Shown here piece by piece: positions 25,882 to 33,762 of a stretch of 55,982 bases of DNA (the first letter of the stretch is position 1; each line of letters begins with the position of its first letter). The notes beneath the pieces were generated by a model that was given only the letters and a program-made list of their open reading frames with translations, did not search any database and was not told where the DNA came from. Made by a program: the position numbers and the translations under genes. The DNA lies in NCBI GenBank assembly GCA_000337115.1, contig AOIR01000056.1:172329-228310 (forward strand). The letters run 5' to 3'. Source of the stretch: Natrinema thermotolerans DSM 11552 (lineage in GTDB: Archaea > Halobacteriota > Halobacteria > Halobacteriales > Natrialbaceae).

Positions 25882-26080
25882 GGCGCTTCAACGGTTGTCG
25901 ACGGTCGGATTACCCGCCGGGAAAGCGGACGGGACGGACTCGAGGCGACGCCGGTAGGCGCGACGGGCGATGACGACGACTCGCGGTCCTCGATGTCTCT
26001 CGATCGCGCGGGCGGAAAACAACTTATTAGCTTGCTTCGGCGACCCACCGGAGCGACGATCCGAGACCGACGACGGTCGG

Positions 26081-27868
26081 TTACGCGTCTCGGACGGCGT
26101 ACATCTCGAACTCGTCGTTCGAGATGACCTTGTTCGCGCCGCGATATCGATCCATCCCCTCGAGGGCCTCGCGCCGGTAGTTGAGTTGGTCGTAGATATC
26201 GATCTCCTTCGTGCGGTCCCACTCCGTGTAGACGAAGTAGTACTCGTCGGTCGGATAGGCCCCGCTGTAGTTCCCCCTCGAGAAGACGGTCGCGTTGGCC
26301 GTGCCGGTGGCGGCCGAGGCGCTGCTGAGCGTGTCGTTCCCCGCGAGGCCGTTGATCCCGTGGTCGTACCGGTAGGGATCGTACCCCATCCCCACGTGCG
26401 GCGTCCCGTTGGCACCGTGTTCGAGCCCATCCTCGTAGCCGCTCATCATCTCGGGGGTTACGTGCTGGCCGGGATTGTAGATCAGCGGCGAGGCGAACAT
26501 CGTGAGCAGCCCGAGGACGAGACAGGCGCCGAGGACGAGCGCCGCGACGGCGTTCGCGCCCGGCCGCGTGATCCACTTCGAAAGCCCGCCGACCAGCTGT
26601 GCCAGCGCGATCCCGGCGAGGATCGTCAGCAACACGTAGATGAAGCCGACCTGTCGGAACGCCATCGTCGGCGTGCCAAGAAAGTAGGCCGCGAAGAGGC
26701 CGCCGAGCGGGACGAGCGCGAGCGAGACGTAGTTGACGAACGCGCGGGGTTCGTCCGCGAGACTCGACCGACGGACCCAGACGACCAGCACGAACAGGCC
26801 CACGACGAGGCCGACGATCGCCGCGTCGAGGAACAGCTTCACGAACAGTTCGGGCAGGCTGCCGCCGATCTCCGTCAGCGACGTCCCGCGCTGGTTCACC
26901 GTGTTGCCGGCCCCGGTGTCGTCCGCGAGCAGTCCGGAGACGAGCGCGATCGCCGACGACCGGAACCGCTCGTTGCCGAGCGCCCAGAGCCCGAACAGGC
27001 CGCCGAGAAGCAGCGTCTGTGCCGCCAGGGTCGGATGCTCGAGCATCGGGTGGTCGTCCAACCGCCAGCGGGCGAGGTACTGGACGGCGGTGATCGCGCC
27101 GATGAGGATGACGACGTTGAACATCTGCTGGGGATGGACCAGCAAGAGCGCGGTCGCGGTGAGAGCGAGGAGGACGCTGAACGGCGACAGTCCGAGCGGG
27201 AGCCGCTCGACGGTCGCCCGGCGGCGGAGATAGGCGACGACCGCGAAGACGACCGGTGGGACGAGAAACAGCGCGTTCGAGTTGGTGTGGACGGCCATGT
27301 GGGTCGCGATGTTGTTGACCGGCAGTACCATCCAGGAGACGATCGCGGCGAGTCCGACCGCGAGCCCGCTGTCGGCCATCTCCCGGACAGTCAGGGGGAC
27401 GAAAAGCAGGAACGGGACGAACAGGACGACCATGCCGAACAGGAGCGCGCGCTCGATCGAGACGCCACCGAGGAAGTGAAAGACCGACGCGAGCGCGTGG
27501 AGGCCCGGATAGAACAGTTCGTGGGGCGCCGTCCCGCCGGCGACGATGTCCCGCGTCCACCCCAGATGGCTCATCGAGTCGCCCATTCCGAGGAAGTGGT
27601 AGTTCCGGATCACGGGGAGGCTCGCGACGGCGGTGACCGTCATCGCGCCGAGCGCGATGCCGAGCCCCTGCCGCCGGCCCCGACAGGTAAGCGCCGTCCC
27701 GACTGCGATCGCGAGCGCGAGCGCGAACCCGACCCAGACTCCCGTCGGCGAGCCGGTGTACACCGAGGACTCGTATGCCGTCGCGGGGTTGGCTCTCGCG
27801 ACGAGGATCCCCGCGGCGACCGCGAGGTAGCCGACCGCGAGCGTCACGTCGAGTCGCGAGCGGTTCAC
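26081..27868 (-). CDS. GT-C-like polytopic membrane protein, copy 1
   Basis: A 595-residue membrane protein with about 13-14 hydrophobic segments. The first extracellular loop after TM3 carries FLGMGDSMSHLGWTRDIV at about 92-109, which resembles the acidic catalytic loop of GT-C glycosyltransferases that use polyprenyl-linked sugars. ELFYPGLHALASVFHFLGGV and QQMFNVVILIGAI follow. The C-terminal 120 residues are soluble and acidic and probably external (YNPGQHVTPEMMSGYEDG). A paralog lies at 33763-35598. No family name is certain. A glycan polymerase, ligase or glycosyltransferase role fits the neighbours. The GTG start has an SD-like GGTGAG 7 nt before it and overlaps a leader ORF stop. Confidence 0.75.
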   Translation of the reverse strand: MNRSRLDVTLAVGYLAVAAGILVARANPATAYESSVYTGSPTGVWVGFALALAIAVGTALTCRGRRQGLGIALGAMTVTAVASLPVIRNYHFLGMGDSMSHLGWTRDIVAGGTAPHELFYPGLHALASVFHFLGGVSIERALLFGMVVLFVPFLLFVPLTVREMADSGLAVGLAAIVSWMVLPVNNIATHMAVHTNSNALFLVPPVVFAVVAYLRRRATVERLPLGLSPFSVLLALTATALLLVHPQQMFNVVILIGAITAVQYLARWRLDDHPMLEHPTLAAQTLLLGGLFGLWALGNERFRSSAIALVSGLLADDTGAGNTVNQRGTSLTEIGGSLPELFVKLFLDAAIVGLVVGLFVLVVWVRRSSLADEPRAFVNYVSLALVPLGGLFAAYFLGTPTMAFRQVGFIYVLLTILAGIALAQLVGGLSKWITRPGANAVAALVLGACLVLGLLTMFASPLIYNPGQHVTPEMMSGYEDGLEHGANGTPHVGMGYDPYRYDHGINGLAGNDTLSSASAATGTANATVFSRGNYSGAYPTDEYYFVYTEWDRTKEIDIYDQLNYRREALEGMDRYRGANKVISNDEFEMYAVRDA

Positions 27869-27909
27869 GCGTTCTCACCGCGCCCGTTCGGCGGGCTCTC
27901 GACACGCAT
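27865..27909 (-). other. Possible leader ORF, 14 residues
   Basis: MRVESPPNGRGENA starts 31 nt after ATAACAA, and its TGA overlaps the GTG start of the GT-C-like gene (GTGA). The SD-like GGTGAG lies inside it. Confidence 0.4.
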
Positions 27910-27939
27910 GTATTGGTCAGTCGTCGGCACTGGCCACGT

Positions 27940-27946
27940 TTGTTAT
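27940..27946 (-). promoter_or_regulatory. ATAACAA promoter element of GT-C-like copy 1
   Basis: GGATAACAAACG on the minus strand, 72 nt before the GTG start and 31 nt before the leader ORF. Confidence 0.45.
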
Positions 27947-28212
27947 CCGTCTCTTACGGCCGAAAACAGGTGTGTGAATCGACCCCATCCACGAACGTTC
28001 GACCGTTGCCGATGCTGAGATCGTCGATATCGCCGTCCGAGACCGCTCGGAGCCGGCTCGAGTCGTGACCGCGTGGCGACACCCGTCCTGTATGGCACCC
28101 CTGCCGTTCCGAACGGTCGGCTACGGAACGATTTCTCGATCCCGAACTGATCAACGGTTCCGGTCCCTTTTGTAGACGGTCGTGGTCCGACCGGGACGAG
28201 AGGCGATTCCGA
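27947..28212. other. Divergent intergenic region, GT-C-like and PP-loop genes
   Basis: No gene is seen. A 13-bp palindrome CCGTTCCGAACGG lies at 28104-28116. A weak T-rich promoter candidate TTTTGTAG is at 28168-28175, and an SD-like GAGAGG precedes the PP-loop gene start. Confidence 0.35.
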
Positions 28213-29520
28213 ATGTCATCCATTCTCATCGACGACCTATCCGTCGACGAACGCACGCTTGAGTGTTCCGTCCGCCCGTCGAGCGATCTCGAGCGGTTTT
28301 TCACCGACGAACCGTTTCGCGCCAGCTACGACGTCCCCATCGAGAACGTCCCCGCGGGGATCCTCGCGATCCCCGTTCTCGCACACGTCTGCCCGGTCGC
28401 GTGGGCCAACGGGGCCGACGTCTACGTCGACGAGGTCGACGCGACGTTCGCCCGCGCCCTCGAGGACGTCGAAGCGTCGCTGTGTGCGATGTACGACTTC
28501 CTCGAGGGCGGGGAACTCTACGCCCGCCGGACCGTCGAGCCGGATCCCGAACCGGACGGGGAACGCGGACTGCTCTTTACCGGTGGGGTCGACTCGACGT
28601 GTTCGTACGTGCGCCATCGCGACGAATCGCCGACGCTGATCGGGATCCGCGGTTGGACGATCACCCCCGACGCGGCCGACGACGACAAGTGGGCGGCGCT
28701 CCGCGAGCGTGTGTCGGGATTCGCCGACGACCGCGACTGTGACGCCGCGTTCGTCGAGTCGAACATGCTCTCTTTCCTCGATCACCCCATGCTGTTGGCC
28801 CACTACAAGCGCCACGTCGACGGCGGCTGGTACAGCTCCGTCGGCCACGGCCTGGGACTGCTCGGGCTCTGTGCCCCCCTCGCGTACGCCCGCGGCATGA
28901 CGGACCTCTCCGTCGCCGCGACCCACTGGGACGGGATCGACCTCGAGTGGGGGTCACGTCCCGACGTCGACGAGCGGGTCCGGTGGGCCGGCACCCGGTG
29001 TCACCACGACGCCTACGAACTCACCCGCCAGGAGCGACTCGACGTTATCGCCGACTACGTCCGCACCGAGAACCCGGGGCTACAGCTTCAGACCTGTAAC
29101 GACCGCATGGACGGCAACTGCGGCGGGTGCGAGAAATGTTATCGGACCGCAGTCGGGCTCCGGCTGGCCGGCCTCGAGCCGACCGATCACGGCTACCCCT
29201 TCACCGACGCCGACTATCGCCGCCTCCGGCGCTCGCTCGAGCGCGGCGACTGGGTCCTCGGGCAGGACGAGCGCCACATGTGGGCCGACATACGCGAGCG
29301 CGCACGCAAGACCGAGCCGGCGTCGCCGGCCGAACGGGCCTTCTTCGAGTGGCTCGAGGGCGTCGATCTGGACGACCTGATCACGACCGCGGAGCCGCCG
29401 CTGTCCGATCGACTCCTCCGGGCCGGCGCGCGGAACGCCCCCGCGCCGGTCTACAACGCGGCCTATCCGGTCTGGACGACGGCGAAGGCCGGACTTCGGC
29501 TCGTTCGCTCCGACCGGTAA
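28213..29520 (+). CDS. PP-loop ATP pyrophosphatase-like protein with Cys cluster
   Basis: A 435-residue cytoplasmic protein of the adenine nucleotide alpha-hydrolase (PP-loop) superfamily. The loop LLFTGGVDSTCSYVRH has TGGVDS at 123-128. A late cluster GNCGGCEKCYRTAVGL, near 302-317, resembles the zinc site of QueC-type enzymes, with CNDR just before it. Such enzymes adenylate a carbonyl or carboxylate and let a nitrogen or sulfur nucleophile replace AMP. The first 110 residues match nothing I know. Its neighbours are GT-C-like and AP-superfamily genes, so amide or similar modification of a glycan precursor is inferred, not tRNA or queuosine work. It is convergent with AP copy 2, with only 19 bp between stops. 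Confidence 0.75.
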   Translation: MSSILIDDLSVDERTLECSVRPSSDLERFFTDEPFRASYDVPIENVPAGILAIPVLAHVCPVAWANGADVYVDEVDATFARALEDVEASLCAMYDFLEGGELYARRTVEPDPEPDGERGLLFTGGVDSTCSYVRHRDESPTLIGIRGWTITPDAADDDKWAALRERVSGFADDRDCDAAFVESNMLSFLDHPMLLAHYKRHVDGGWYSSVGHGLGLLGLCAPLAYARGMTDLSVAATHWDGIDLEWGSRPDVDERVRWAGTRCHHDAYELTRQERLDVIADYVRTENPGLQLQTCNDRMDGNCGGCEKCYRTAVGLRLAGLEPTDHGYPFTDADYRRLRRSLERGDWVLGQDERHMWADIRERARKTEPASPAERAFFEWLEGVDLDDLITTAEPPLSDRLLRAGARNAPAPVYNAAYPVWTTAKAGLRLVRSDR

Positions 29521-29539
29521 GCGTCTGGGCCCGTCCGAG

Positions 29540-31153
29540 TCACTCGAGATATCCCAGCTCCGCGAGCCGCTTTTCGACCCCCTCGTCGGCGGTCTCGACG
29601 GCGCGGTCCGCGTCGAACCGGGGATACGAGCGGGTCTCGGGCGGCTCGACGCAGGGGAGCGCCTCGCCATCCATTCGCTCGTCGGTCGGAACGCCCAGCG
29701 TCGAGAGGACCGTCGGCGCGATGTCGAAGAGCTGTGGCTGTCCGATCCCCGCATCGGGATCGATCGCGTCGCCGCTGGCCGCGACGGTCCCCTCGAGCTT
29801 GTGGTTCCACGGCTCGCTCGGCGGGCCGAACTGCTCGTCGCGCAGCGTCGCCGAGAGGAAGTGATCGAAGTCGGCCGGCACGGTCACGACGTCGACGGCA
29901 CGATCGCTCTCCGGGCCGTGGAAGAACTCCTCGCGGGGAGCGACGGTCTCGAAGACCGGCTCTCCGTCCGGCGTCGTGACCGACCGCAGTTCCCCGATGA
30001 GCCGCGACCGGACCGTCTCGTACTCCGACTGCGGGACGACGCCGTCGGGCTCGCGACCCTCGAGGTTGATGCGGACGCCGAGTTCGATCCGCGAGCGGAC
30101 GGAGGCGGTCGACGCCGCGAAATCGACCTGGGTCGCGCCCGCGTTGACCAGCCCCGCGGGGGCGTACTCGGCCACGAAGTCGTCGATCCCGAGCCGTGCG
30201 AGGACGGCACCGATCCGCTGGCTCGTGAGTCCGACGCCCGCGGCCCGCGCCATCGCGCGCTCGGCGAGGCCGGGCTCGTAGTCCGCGGCCTCGTCGCCCT
30301 GCTTGAGGTTGCCGTCCCGAACCGTCGCCCACGTGGGCATTCCCTCGCCGCCGCGTTCGGTCTCGACGACGCCGCGGTCACGGAGATAGTCGTTGACGCG
30401 GAACTCGTAGCCGTCGTACGGTCCCATCCCGTGGTCGCTGGCGACGATCACGGTGTCCGGATCGTGCGTCGCCAGGGTCTCGCTGAGCTGGCGGTCGACC
30501 TCGCGGTAGATCGCCCGAATCGCTGCGTCGTCGTCGGGCCGCTCGTGGAAGATCGAGTCGGTCGCCTGGAACTCGAGGAAGCCGAACTCGGGGTCGAACC
30601 GGTCGGCGAGATACCGAAACGCCTCGCCGCGGCTCCGCACGCAGTCGGCGTAGGCGCTCCCGAGGTCGGCCGCGTCCTCGTCTGGGTAGACCCGGTACTC
30701 GCCGATCGATTCTCGTACGTCCGCGAGCAGGCCGGCGGGATGACAGTCGGGGTCTTCCGGCGCGGTGTACCCCGGAATGAGCGCGCCGTCGAACTCGCGG
30801 GGCGGGTGGGTCACCGGGACGTTGACGACGACGCTCGTGATCCCGTGTCGGTCGAGCAGTTCCCACAGCGTCCGCTCGCGGACGTCGGTCGCGTTGACCA
30901 CGTCCCAGTCGTAGCCGTCGAAGGAGAGAAAGCCGTAGACGCCGTGTTTGCCCGGGTTCATCCCGGTGTACAGCGACGGCCAGGCGCTCGCGGTCCACGG
31001 CGGGATTTGGGACTCGAGCGGCCCGCTCGCCCCGTTCCGGTAGAGCGACTGGAGGGTCGGTACCTCGTCGTCGTCGAACAGCGGCTCGAGGACCCGATCG
31101 CAGGCCGCGTCGATACCGACGAGTAGCGTTCGAAGGGAGGATCCGTCGTCCAT
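29540..31153 (-). CDS. AP-superfamily phosphodiesterase/transferase, copy 2
   Basis: A 537-residue paralog of AP copy 1. Metal ligands and nucleophile are D15 (VGIDAACD), T54 (PPWTASAWPS), the Asp and His of ATDSIFHERP near 200, and SDHGMGPYDG near 244-253. A later NHKLEG supplies a His. The conserved block GVRINLEGREPDGVVP near 335 is shared by copies 1, 2 and 4 (the 40361 gene) and marks a subfamily. It ends VEKRLAELGYLE. There is no signal peptide. The closely related FemAB-like gene upstream on the same strand, separated by 165 bp and a hairpin, repeats the AP/FemAB pairing of 11.5-14.2 kb in reverse order. Confidence 0.85.
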   Translation of the reverse strand: MDDGSSLRTLLVGIDAACDRVLEPLFDDDEVPTLQSLYRNGASGPLESQIPPWTASAWPSLYTGMNPGKHGVYGFLSFDGYDWDVVNATDVRERTLWELLDRHGITSVVVNVPVTHPPREFDGALIPGYTAPEDPDCHPAGLLADVRESIGEYRVYPDEDAADLGSAYADCVRSRGEAFRYLADRFDPEFGFLEFQATDSIFHERPDDDAAIRAIYREVDRQLSETLATHDPDTVIVASDHGMGPYDGYEFRVNDYLRDRGVVETERGGEGMPTWATVRDGNLKQGDEAADYEPGLAERAMARAAGVGLTSQRIGAVLARLGIDDFVAEYAPAGLVNAGATQVDFAASTASVRSRIELGVRINLEGREPDGVVPQSEYETVRSRLIGELRSVTTPDGEPVFETVAPREEFFHGPESDRAVDVVTVPADFDHFLSATLRDEQFGPPSEPWNHKLEGTVAASGDAIDPDAGIGQPQLFDIAPTVLSTLGVPTDERMDGEALPCVEPPETRSYPRFDADRAVETADEGVEKRLAELGYLE

Positions 31154-31179
31154 CGGGGGAATCTCCCTCCTCTCTACCC

Positions 31180-31187
31180 TTCGTTAT
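31180..31187 (-). promoter_or_regulatory. ATAACGAA promoter element of AP copy 2
   Basis: CTATAACGAAGG on the minus strand ends 27 nt before the ATG at 31153, so the transcript is probably leaderless. Confidence 0.5.
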
Positions 31188-31293
31188 AGACGAAATTATC
31201 ATGGACCGACTCGTTTTCCGGCTCTGAGCGGCTCCTCTATCGTCGACCGGTCACCGGTAACGACTCCGAATAACCGTCGAAACGACTTCATAC

Positions 31294-31311
31294 CGGCCGC
31301 CCCTGCGGCCG
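31294..31311 (-). terminator. Hairpin after FemAB-like copy 2
   Basis: CGGCCGC-AGGG-GCGGCCG on the minus strand (stem 7, loop 4) begins 8 nt after the stop of the FemAB-like gene. No strong T-tract follows, so it may be a transcript end or just a stabilising stem. Confidence 0.35.
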
Positions 31312-31318
31312 CGAGGCG

Positions 31319-32329
31319 TTACTTGACCGAATCGTACAGCGACGCGACCTGCCTGACCCCCCAGGAGCCGTACTCGAGGCTGTAGTAGCTCCGCAATTCG
31401 GGGTTGAACTTCGCCTTGTAGCGGTTGATCCGGCGGGTGTCGGCACCGACGAGGTCGTAGGTCTCGAGGCCGCGCTCGAGACCGTCGCGCATGATCGCCC
31501 AGTCGAGGAGGTCGTTGGTCGGCAGATCGACGTCGGCGTCGGTACGGACGCCGCCGAGCCAGCGGCCGACGGTGTCGCCGTACTCCAGCGCGAGAATACC
31601 GCCGACGAACTCGCCGTCGACCCGGAGAGTGTACGGGCGGACCTGACCGTTGGGCGATCGGTCGGCGAGATCGAGGACGAACGCGAGCGGCACGTCGAAG
31701 TCGATTCCCTGGGATTCGTAGCGGTCCCGAACCTGCTCGTGGATCAGCCGGATCTCCTCGCGGCCGCCGACGTCGATCTCGTGGGCGTCGTCGTCGGCGT
31801 TGCGAACGTTGCTCCGCGCGTCGCTGCTGAACGACATGAGGAGGTCGTCCGCGTCCCTATCAAGGTCGACCGCGTAGGTATACGACGGCGTCACGTCGTA
31901 CTCGTTCCACTGGAACGGTCGCGCGTCCGCGAAGGTCGTCGCGGTGCGGACGTGGCCGTATTTGGGGTTCAGTTCGGCGTCGATCCACTCGAAGCAGCCG
32001 TCCATGAACCGCTGTCGTCGTCGCTCTCGCTTTCGCTGTTTCAGCTTCCCCATGTTCAGGAAGGCCGGCCCGAGGTAGGGGACGCGGAGCCGCGGCGGCG
32101 GCGAAAACGCCGTCGTCACGAGCCGCTTGGTGATCTCGAAGATGGGGAAGATCCCCACCGGCTCCTGTCCCTTGAACCCCACCAGCGGGTGCAGCGTCGC
32201 GTCCGCGTGGTCGGCCTGTACCCGCAGCGCCTCGAGTTCGTGACACAGCCGTCCCTGGGGCGATCGCTCGACGTACCCGTTCCACCGGTCCAGATCGTCC
32301 TCCGTCGCGACGCGGACGTCGATGCTCAT
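31319..32329 (-). CDS. FemAB/GNAT-like acyltransferase, copy 2
   Basis: A 336-residue paralog of copy 1. It has VGFKGQEPVGIFPIFEI near 49-65, FSSDARSNVRNADDDAHEI near 165-183, LRVDGEFVGGILALEYGD near 239, and LLDWAIMRDGLERGLETYDLVGA split here as LLDWAIMRDGLE and ETYDLVGADTRRINRYKAKF. It ends without a membrane segment. The ATG overlaps the TGA of a 17-codon ORF and has an SD-like GAGGG about 10 nt upstream. It should act with AP copy 2 downstream. A role in adding an amino acid or acyl group to a surface precursor is inferred from FemAB relatives. Confidence 0.83.
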   Translation of the reverse strand: MSIDVRVATEDDLDRWNGYVERSPQGRLCHELEALRVQADHADATLHPLVGFKGQEPVGIFPIFEITKRLVTTAFSPPPRLRVPYLGPAFLNMGKLKQRKRERRRQRFMDGCFEWIDAELNPKYGHVRTATTFADARPFQWNEYDVTPSYTYAVDLDRDADDLLMSFSSDARSNVRNADDDAHEIDVGGREEIRLIHEQVRDRYESQGIDFDVPLAFVLDLADRSPNGQVRPYTLRVDGEFVGGILALEYGDTVGRWLGGVRTDADVDLPTNDLLDWAIMRDGLERGLETYDLVGADTRRINRYKAKFNPELRSYYSLEYGSWGVRQVASLYDSVK

Positions 32330-32379
32330 GGCCGCGGTCCCTCACATGCGATCGAGGCGGTCGTCGCTCGGCGTTCCAT
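32326..32379 (-). other. Possible leader ORF, 17 residues
   Basis: MERRATTASIACEGPRP starts 26 nt after TTACAAA (32405-32411), and its TGA overlaps the ATG of the FemAB-like gene (ATGA). Confidence 0.4.
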
Positions 32380-32404
32380 GAGCGATGGCTCCCCGCACAG
32401 CTAC

Positions 32405-32411
32405 TTTGTAA
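32405..32411 (-). promoter_or_regulatory. TTACAAA promoter element of FemAB-like copy 2
   Basis: CTTACAAAG on the minus strand, a near match to ATAACAAAG, at 26 nt from the leader ORF ATG. Confidence 0.4.
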
Positions 32412-32577
32412 GCAGCCTGTTTCCGTCGTCGGAAGCGACAGCGAGCGGACACACTCCGACGGTTCGTTACTCGAGGGAGCAGTCGCATCCCACGGTCCGC
32501 CGACGCTCCGCGATCAGTGATGGACGCCGCCGGGTCGCGTGCCGGCGGTCGGCGTCGACCACCACGGTAACCGACCA

Positions 32578-32584
32578 GTAACAA
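32578..32584 (+). promoter_or_regulatory. GTAACAA promoter element of DUF1616 gene
   Basis: CAGTAACAATGG ends 34 nt before the ATG at 32618, leaving a leader of only about 7 nt. Confidence 0.35.
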
Positions 32585-32617
32585 TGGCTGACAGGATGGT
32601 GCGGTCGATAAATCACA

Positions 32618-33628
32618 ATGAAAGGCCTGCCATTTCAGCCGGTCACGGCCCTGCGGCGGCGCAGCAAGTCCGTCCTCGCTGGCGCTCCCATCGATCTGAT
32701 CGGCATCGCCGGTTTCGTCCTCGTCGCGGCCGTCCTCTTGACGATCGTCGACGCCCCGTCGACGGTCCTGCGGGCGGCGGTCGGGTTCCCGCTGTTGTTC
32801 CTCGCGCCCGGGTACGTGGTCCTGTCCGCGCTCTTCCCGCGGGAGACGCCCGCGAGCGCCGACGGTCGGCCCCTGCTCCGACAGACGGTTTCCCTGTCAG
32901 ACACCGAACGAGCGGCGCTGTCGTTCGGACTGAGCTTCGCCCTCCTCCCGCCGTTGGGGCTGGTAATCGCCGTCACGCCGTTCGGGTTCACCACCTCGAC
33001 CGTCGTCAACACCGTTGCGGGAGCCACCCTGCTCGGGGCCGGCGTCGCGATCGCCCGCCGACTGGCGGTCCCGCCCGCCGACCGCTATCGCCCCGCTCGC
33101 CGACTCGAGGCGGCTCGTGCAGCGATCTTCGACGCCCGGTCGACACGTCACGTCGCCGTCAACGTCGTTCTCGTCATCAGTATGCTGCTGGCGGTGACGA
33201 CGGTCGGCTACGCGCTCGTCGCACCCCAAGACGGCGAGCAGTACACGAGCCTCCGGCTGCTCACGGAAGACGACACGGGCGAACTCGTCGCGTCGGGCTA
33301 TCCCTCGGAGATCGAGTCCGGAGATGCAATTCCGCTCGTCATCGCGGTGGAGAATCAAGAGGGTCACGACGAGGACTACACGGCCGTCGTTCAGGAGCAG
33401 CGTCTCGAGGACGGCGAGATCGTCGAACGCAACGAGTTACAGCGCATCGACTACAGCGTCAACGCCGGCGGCACGGCCTACGCCGATCGCACGCTGTCCC
33501 CCGAGGCCGAGGCGGAATCGATCCGGATCACCGTTCTCCTGTACGACGGGGACGTCCCGGAGACACCGACGACCGAAAACGCGTACCGCCACGGTTACTT
33601 CTGGGTCGACGTCACCGACGGCGAGTGA
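32618..33628 (+). CDS. DUF1616 membrane protein
   Basis: A 336-residue protein with four hydrophobic segments in the first half: about 20-45, 55-75, 105-130 and 135-150, with a fifth near 185-205. VDAPSTVLRAAVGFPLLFLAPGYVVL, cut here as TVLRAAVGFPLLFLAPGYV, is the DUF1616 signature. The C-terminal part (about 215-336) is an external beta-rich domain that begins APQDGEQYTSLRLL and ends GYFWVDVTDGE. DUF1616 proteins in archaea often sit in glycan or S-layer loci, but no activity is known. The GT-C-like gene follows 134 bp downstream on the same strand with its own promoter element, so the two are probably co-regulated partners. Confidence 0.85.
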   Translation: MKGLPFQPVTALRRRSKSVLAGAPIDLIGIAGFVLVAAVLLTIVDAPSTVLRAAVGFPLLFLAPGYVVLSALFPRETPASADGRPLLRQTVSLSDTERAALSFGLSFALLPPLGLVIAVTPFGFTTSTVVNTVAGATLLGAGVAIARRLAVPPADRYRPARRLEAARAAIFDARSTRHVAVNVVLVISMLLAVTTVGYALVAPQDGEQYTSLRLLTEDDTGELVASGYPSEIESGDAIPLVIAVENQEGHDEDYTAVVQEQRLEDGEIVERNELQRIDYSVNAGGTAYADRTLSPEAEAESIRITVLLYDGDVPETPTTENAYRHGYFWVDVTDGE

Positions 33629-33722
33629 GCGCCTCTCGTGACCGCTTCCGGGCGGGCTCGTCCTCGAGCGTCGTTCGGTCCGCGGTGACGGTACGAGCGA
33701 ACTTACAGTCGGCAACCGGTGA

Positions 33723-33729
33723 ATAACAA
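33723..33729 (+). promoter_or_regulatory. ATAACAA promoter element of GT-C-like copy 2
   Basis: GAATAACAAGGC ends 34 nt before the ATG at 33763, the same spacing as for the DUF1616 gene. Confidence 0.4.
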
Positions 33730-33762
33730 GGCCCGCGATCGGGCAACGTCTCGGCAGTTCGA

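Larger units (their letters stand above)
25575..26080. other. Upstream region of beta-helix copy B
   Basis: About 500 bp without a gene. The AT-rich part 25600-25710 resembles the upstream region of copy A. It holds a perfect inverted repeat ATTACG-AA-CGTAAT (25694-25707), the two operator-like sites, and a nested hairpin. Sequence from 25900 on shows nothing I can support. Confidence 0.5.

Noticed and set aside
25695-27905. 736-codon open frame on the minus strand
   Set aside because: It is an alternative frame of the GT-C-like gene, very rich in arginine and proline, as expected of shadows in GC-rich DNA.
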